A stretch of DNA of 64,000 nucleotides from Paramecium pentaurelia. Lineage: Eukaryota; Ciliophora; Oligohymenophorea; Peniculida; Parameciidae. The stretch's first letter is position 1, and each line of letters opens with the position of its first letter. Of the stretch, positions 59,713 through 64,000 are shown piece by piece. The translations under genes were made by a program, and so were the position numbers. Under the pieces are notes generated by a model. That model saw only the letters and a list, made by a program, of their open reading frames with translations. It made no database searches and was not told the origin of the DNA. Where the stretch lies: assembly GCA_905183005.1 (NCBI GenBank), contig CAJJDO010000008.1:560927-624926 (forward strand), in the 5' to 3' direction.

Positions 59713-60727
59713 ATGATTAAAAATTTTAGGAAATTACAATTCTAGGTCTTGAATTATAATAAAATTGTTACGATTTCAAAACCAAAAACAATGATAGATA
59801 AAATTAAAGTTGGAGGACAACTATTTTTTGGAACTTTAAACCATGTAAGTATAAAATATATATATTAGGGTATCAAATCTTGTTATTATGATTATAAATT
59901 AACTAAATCATTTGGAGATTAGTTTACTGCTTATTAATTATACTTAAAATTCCATATTGATAGAGAATTGTTCAAAGTTTTTCCATTCTTATTCATATTT
60001 CTATTACCAGGTTCAGTTGCTTATTTACCAATATATGCATACATATTTCCGAATGCAATACCAACAAATTTTTTATTTGAAGATTAATATTAGTAGCGAT
60101 TTAGCAAAAAATTAACAGAATAAAAAATGGCTTAAAGACTATTATTTTAGCAATAAAATATCATTAAAAATTTTTCTAATGCAAATTAATTAAAAGAAAC
60201 CTTTATTCTGAAAAAGAATTTATTTGAACAATAATTCAATCTTAAAAATTTGAATTCAGATTAATTATCATTAATATGTCAGCATTTCTAGATAGAATAT
60301 ATTTCATTGCTAAATGTACCTAATAAAATTTATCACTTTATTTTTAACATTCATAATTATATTTATAATTTTTACTATTATTTAATAAATTCTAAGAAAA
60401 GAAATCTATACTAAGACCCTTATAAAATTATAAATATTGGAAGACCTTTTTTTGTTGAATTTATTAGATAAAAAGTATTGATATATTAATTAGATATGTA
60501 TTTTGAATATGTAAAATATTTGTTTTTATTTAAAGATAAATACTTAGGATTTAATCTTTGATTATTAGGATAGAAATTATTAAAAATACGCTATAGAAAG
60601 AGGTTTGACTAATGGAGGATTAAAATTAGAGAATTATAATGGAGATTGGATTAGATTTACTTAATAAAGCTAATTAACAAATACATAGAAAATATGGTAT
60701 TCAATATTGTACTCTTAACTATAATGA
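59713..60727 (+). CDS. LETM1-like mitochondrial inner-membrane protein
   Basis: About 320 residues after a 24-nt intron (GTAAGTATAAAAT...TATTAG) and a 25-nt intron (GTAAAATATTTG...TTTAAAG). The N-terminus MIKNFRKLQFQVLNYNK could be a mitochondrial presequence. The core has IDRELFKVFPFLFIFLLPGS then YLPIYAYIFPNAIPTNF, which closely follows the LETM1 pattern RDxxKLxPFxxxxxxPFxE...PxxFPxxLPSxF. The C-terminal ribosome-binding-like part includes DRNYQKYAIERGLTNGG. LETM1 proteins handle K+/H+ or Ca2+ exchange and bind mitoribosomes. This one lacks the C-terminal coiled coils and EF-hand of long LETM1, so it is more like the short LETM-domain proteins (LETMD1 type). Confidence 0.75.
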
Positions 60728-61448
60728 GATTTTATAAAAACACAAAAATCATATTGATATGTTAATATGATATATTTATATTTAATAATGAATTCTTAAA
60801 CGTGAACAGATTTTTCTATAAATGCAAGCTCTTTTAGTCAAAAATAAATTTTTATAAATTTTTGTAAAATAAGGACTGATATAAATCATAAATTATAATT
60901 TTATAAATTTACGTTCGAGGTAGTATAACTAAGATGGAACAATTTTTTATTTTCATAAAAACATCTCAGTCTATAATTTGATTGAAATAATCAATTTTTC
61001 TTTTTTTGGATAGATTAGTCAAGGTTATTAAATTTTAGATTAATTTAAGAAAAGTTTTACTAAATTTTGGAACTTATCAATAAATGTTGTAAGTTGATTT
61101 AACAATTGATTGACTTAGGTTAAGGTGAAATTAGTAACTAATTAGTAATTTTTTTTTTAAATATGTTAATCAAGTATAATAGAGAAATTAAATTATTTAT
61201 TATGACTAATCTACAGAGATTAAACCTGCTCAAAAAACTTAGGGTAATGAAGGAAAATTTTATTAATATGAATTTTTAACAGTAATGTATAATTAAGTAT
61301 AGCTAATTTTTATAATTGATTTTTTAACAAATCATTTTTATATTCATCACAAAATATCTTTTTTTATTAATCAAAATAAAAACATATTCATTTGAAATTC
61401 TAATATATTTAAATAGAACATATATTATAAAGGTATGTAATTGATATC
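60728..61448. other. Intergenic region with plus-strand coding-like remnants
   Basis: About 720 bp. Two plus-strand stretches read like protein: about 60908-60980 (IYVRGSITKMEQFFIFIKTS) and about 61208-61290 (TEIKPAQKTQGNEGKFYQYE, FLTVMYNQVQ). There is no ATG with an open path between them and no normal intron joins them. They are probably remnants of a decayed gene. The rest is A/T-rich without features. Confidence 0.35.
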
Positions 61449-62068
61449 ATGAAACCATTTCTTTATGTTATTCAATAAGTGTCCTCTAAAGAAAAAGTAG
61501 TTTGTCTTCTATTTTCTCTGTTTTTAAATCTTGTTTTATGGTCTTAAAATTTTATTTCATTTAAAACTTTTTAAAGTTTTTGAAATTGAGTTCATTAATG
61601 ATCGATAAGCTTAGATTATCAAGAACTTTTTATTTAATTTAAGCATTGACACCATTGTTTAAATATGGGATCGGTTAACTTTATTAAGAATATATTATGA
61701 TATTTCCAGTGTTAGTGTTTACTAAGATAGTTGATCCACTACATATTATCTTTCTTCTTCTCTTCTTCTGTGCTGAGAAATAATTAGCAGTATCACTGTA
61801 GTAATTTCTTAATATATGTTTAGCAGATGAATATTTAACCTTATGAATAATGGCTGCCTAAATAATTATAGAAAGATTAATACTTAATAAATTGGCAAAT
61901 GATCTTTTACTACACTATGTATCAGATTGGTTTTGGTATCTGAATCAATAGGTTTTCTCTTTTTGACTTAATTTGTCTATAGATTTGCTTACTGCATTTG
62001 CTTATCATCCTTTTATTTTTCTGAGAAGTTCATAAGGCAGACAAATCTGTAAAAAAATAATTAGTGAA
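61449..62068 (+). CDS. Unrecognised hydrophobic protein, several membrane segments
   Basis: About 185 residues. A 19-nt intron (GTGTCCTCTAAAGAAAAAG) and a 22-nt intron (GTGTTAGTGTTTACTAAGATAG) are removed. The joined N-terminal half reads MKPFLYVIQQQFVFYFLCFQ, LKLFKVFEIEFINDRQAQII and SIDTIVQIWDRLTLLRIYYD, then the helix LHIIFLLLFFCAEKQLA. The 3' part is ambiguous: a 34-nt intron candidate (GTATCACTG...GTTTAG) and the block ESIGFLFLTQFVYRFAYCIC near 61939-62010 belong to it, with a TGA at about 62066. Family not recognised. Confidence 0.45.
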
Positions 62069-62258
62069 AAAATTAGCATTATTCATTTTTAATATTTGAA
62101 CAATTAAAATTGATTCTCAATACGATTAAATACAAATGTAATTTTTATTATTAAAAGTGTATAAATGTAAAGGATAAATGAAATCTTATAAAGAGTCTAA
62201 GATATTATAAAATAATAAATTTTTAATATTGGATGAATAAAAAATTAAATATAAATAT

Positions 62259-63760
62259 TCAACTTACTTCATCTTAGAAACATTCAAATATTAATTCACC
62301 TTATTCATTTTCATATTCTCTAATCCTATCTTCAGTTTTTAATTCATTTAATTCCAAAGTTTCAGAATTGTCAAGTGAAGTGTCTTTTGGATGGAACATA
62401 TGGGCACACAAGTCTAAAACTGTTTTTTTGTCAATTTCAGCTGCCTCATTCTCTTATTTAATTAAAATTTATCAATTTACCTGTATTAATTACACTATAA
62501 TATTCAACAAATTCACTTATTCTATCTACAAATCTGCATTCTTCAATTTACTTAGCAAAATTCTCTTTACTAAGATATGACAAGCAAATCAATACATGCA
62601 TTAAAACTGAAACTTAAATTTAATCTTTAATGAATTTTAATAACTATTCCATTACCTAATGTGAAAATCTAGGTTAATGTTCCAAATATTATAAAGTATA
62701 TGGAGTATGTATAATATTGGCTAATGTTGCAGAAGCAAAGTCAAGGCAAAAAACATGAATCTTAGTATTTACTGACTTTTAAATTAAATTAATAATCCAT
62801 TAAATCATTTCATTATGTACATAGGTTGGAATTACTATGTCTTTAATACTAGCCTTCTACAAAATTGCCAAACAAAATCTTTATGTTACAGAACCGCTTT
62901 CTTATTCCTTTAAAATTTTTATTACTTTTTCTATTATTATCATATTTCCATTATAGGTTAAATATTCAACACCTCTTAATGTACTACTAATTACACTAAT
63001 TAAGCTTGTGATTGCATGTCTAAGACTTTAATTATTTATATCTAATAAATGAACTACAAAGTCAAATTTATCTGTGGCTTCAATATTAAATACATCATTT
63101 CTTATTAATTCATAAACAAGATTTTTTCTTAATTCAGGTGCAATTTATAGAGCATTTACTCTTAATGAAAGTAATACTTCTATCATTCCATCTACATTCT
63201 TATCCTAATAATTTTTAAATAGCTTAGTTTTATGCTCATGCATGATCTATTCAGTAATTAATTCTGTTCCTTCTGGTTTACCTTCATTGATTATTACTTT
63301 ATGATATTTTCCTAACTAAATTTTATAATTCTCTAAAGTTTCACTAAGATTCTCATTTTTAGCTGTTTCCTTTAATGAATGCAATAATTGTAATAGATTA
63401 ATACTAACTGAAAATATTTATCTGCCTGCTTATAAAATTTATTAGTATTTTTTATTAAATTGCTTTTATTCCTTTTCCAAATTGATTTCCCTTTTTGTTT
63501 TTATATTATCACTTTTTAACAATTAAAATATACGAGGTAAATCCTCTCCTGTTTATTTAATTACTTATTATTTATTTAACATCTAGAATTCAATATTAAT
63601 TATGTACTTTATTGGAGACTTATTTGCTTTTAATTTCTGCTTCAATGCATTCCAGGGTATTGGTATAATTAGAGTATCTTAAGTACTCCTTAATATATTC
63701 ATTGATTTCATTACTATCTGGAAGAGAGGATTATCCTTAATTTGAAATAGCAGTTCTCAT
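62259..63760 (-). CDS. ARMC9: LisH and armadillo-repeat protein ARMC9
   Basis: About 490 residues after a 25-nt intron (GTACATAATTAATATTG...TTCTAG). The LisH motif is near the N-terminus: NEINEYIKEYLRYSNYTNTL. A coiled region follows. The armadillo part carries the most conserved blocks of ARMC9: MIEVLLSLRVNALQIAPELR, KNLVYELIRNDVFNIEATDK, KEQESGSVTQRFCLAILQK, TKIHVFCLDFASATLANIIH. The end is acidic (ENEQGELIFECFQDEVS). ARMC9 sits at the ciliary base and tip and is mutated in human Joubert syndrome; in Tetrahymena it affects ciliary length and microtubules, which fits a ciliate. Part of this gene (62847-62869) is repeated exactly at the window's end. Confidence 0.85.
62847..62869. repeat. Source copy of the 23-nt direct repeat
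   Basis: This stretch of the ARMC9 coding region recurs base for base at 63978-64000, same orientation. It fits the ARMC9 frame (FCLAILQKAS region), so this copy is the original. Confidence 0.95.
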
Positions 63761-63849
63761 AACTATATTTGAAATAAATTATATTACCAAGATTTCCTAT
63801 ATATTAATTTGTACAGGAATATAATTTTATAAAAAAAAGATATTTATTT

Positions 63850-63976
63850 ATGCTCTCATTTCATCGTCAAGCTACAAGATAATTGCTCTTGAGTGCTCGA
63901 ACATGTTTTTCTAGTAAAGGTGAAAAGAAACCAACTCATCCAAAATTTGTATTTGGTGTTCCAAAGGAAACATTTC
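63850..63976 (+). CDS. N-terminus of a mitochondrial NAD(P) transhydrogenase, interrupted by the window end
   Basis: From the ATG at 63850: MLSFHRQATRQLLLSARTCF then a short linker and HPKFVFGVPKETF. The first 30 residues are Arg/Ser/Leu-rich without acidic residues, a good mitochondrial presequence. FVFGVPKETF matches the start of the NAD(P) transhydrogenase alpha domain (VGVPKExxxxExRVA); the alanine dehydrogenase family shares it, so that is the alternative. The frame is lost at the N at 63977, after which the sequence belongs to ARMC9. Only about 42 codons are visible, so the call is provisional. Confidence 0.6.
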
Positions 63977-64000
63977 NTACTAGCCTTCTACAAAATTGCC
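63977..64000. other. Ambiguous base followed by duplicated 23 nt: probable assembly join
   Basis: A single N at 63977 interrupts the transhydrogenase frame. The next 23 bases are identical to 62847-62869 and do not continue any transhydrogenase-like protein in any frame. This is the behaviour of a contig join or mis-assembly, not of a gene end. Confidence 0.85.

Noticed and set aside
1..64000. Bacterial or standard-code eukaryotic origin
   Set aside because: Conserved proteins such as L13, USP and CDPK are interrupted by many TAA/TAG at Gln positions and by 20-34-nt introns, which fits only a ciliate with TGA as sole stop.

Overview
This window is nuclear DNA of a ciliate and almost certainly a piece of a Paramecium macronuclear genome. 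Three things show it. Long protein-like frames are full of TAA and TAG that must be read as glutamine, and only TGA ends genes. Frames are joined by GT...AG introns of about 19-34 nt, the size typical of Paramecium. One gene (56765-58052, minus) looks like a trichocyst matrix protein, the cargo of Paramecium's extrusive organelles. The DNA is very AT-rich and extremely gene-dense: about 44 genes in 64 kb, many only 13-60 bp apart, on both strands with no operons. The species cannot be told from the sequence alone. All gene models were built by hand, by joining frames over tiny introns. Ends anchored on conserved domains are solid; the N-termini of unrecognised genes are less certain.

Layout. 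1-13 kb: a partial gene at the edge, a TMEM164-like membrane protein, a USP4/15-type deubiquitinase, a casein kinase 1, a helix-turn-helix protein, an SF-assemblin, ribosomal protein L13 and a cGMP-dependent protein kinase. 13-24.6 kb: a disordered protein, a TBC Rab-GAP, a non-canonical poly(A)/nucleotidyltransferase, a zinc-finger WD40 protein and PEX11. 24.9-33.6 kb: a secreted aspartyl protease, an N/Q-rich protein, membrane and propeller-like proteins, a CCDC86/Cgr1-like nucleolar protein, an EF-hand protein, a CAMK-type kinase and a VTT-domain membrane protein. 33.7-44.4 kb: an arrestin-like protein with a glutamine tract written in TAA codons, a second HTH protein, a coiled-coil protein, a DUF4097-like protein, a truncated DHHC palmitoyltransferase, a CDPK with altered catalytic residues, an MFS transporter and ATG8. 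45-64 kb: a seven-helix membrane protein, a tRNA, a canonical CDPK, a 4-kb glutamine-rich protein, a hybrid histidine kinase, the trichocyst protein, a LETM1-like mitochondrial protein, the ciliary protein ARMC9 and the start of a mitochondrial transhydrogenase.

Together the genes are a normal eukaryotic mixture with a notable share of Ca2+/cyclic-nucleotide signalling (PKG, two CDPKs, an EF-hand protein), membrane traffic and autophagy (TBC, VTT, arrestin-like, ATG8, DHHC), and cilia, cortex and secretion (SF-assemblin, ARMC9, trichocyst protein). I see no transposon, CRISPR array, rRNA or telomere. The strongest anomalies are the CDPK-like gene at 40405-41942 (three altered catalytic residues plus an apparent one-base deletion), placed 35 bp after a truncated DHHC gene, and the last 24 bases of the window, where a single N is followed by an exact 23-nt copy of sequence from inside ARMC9, which looks like an assembly mis-join.
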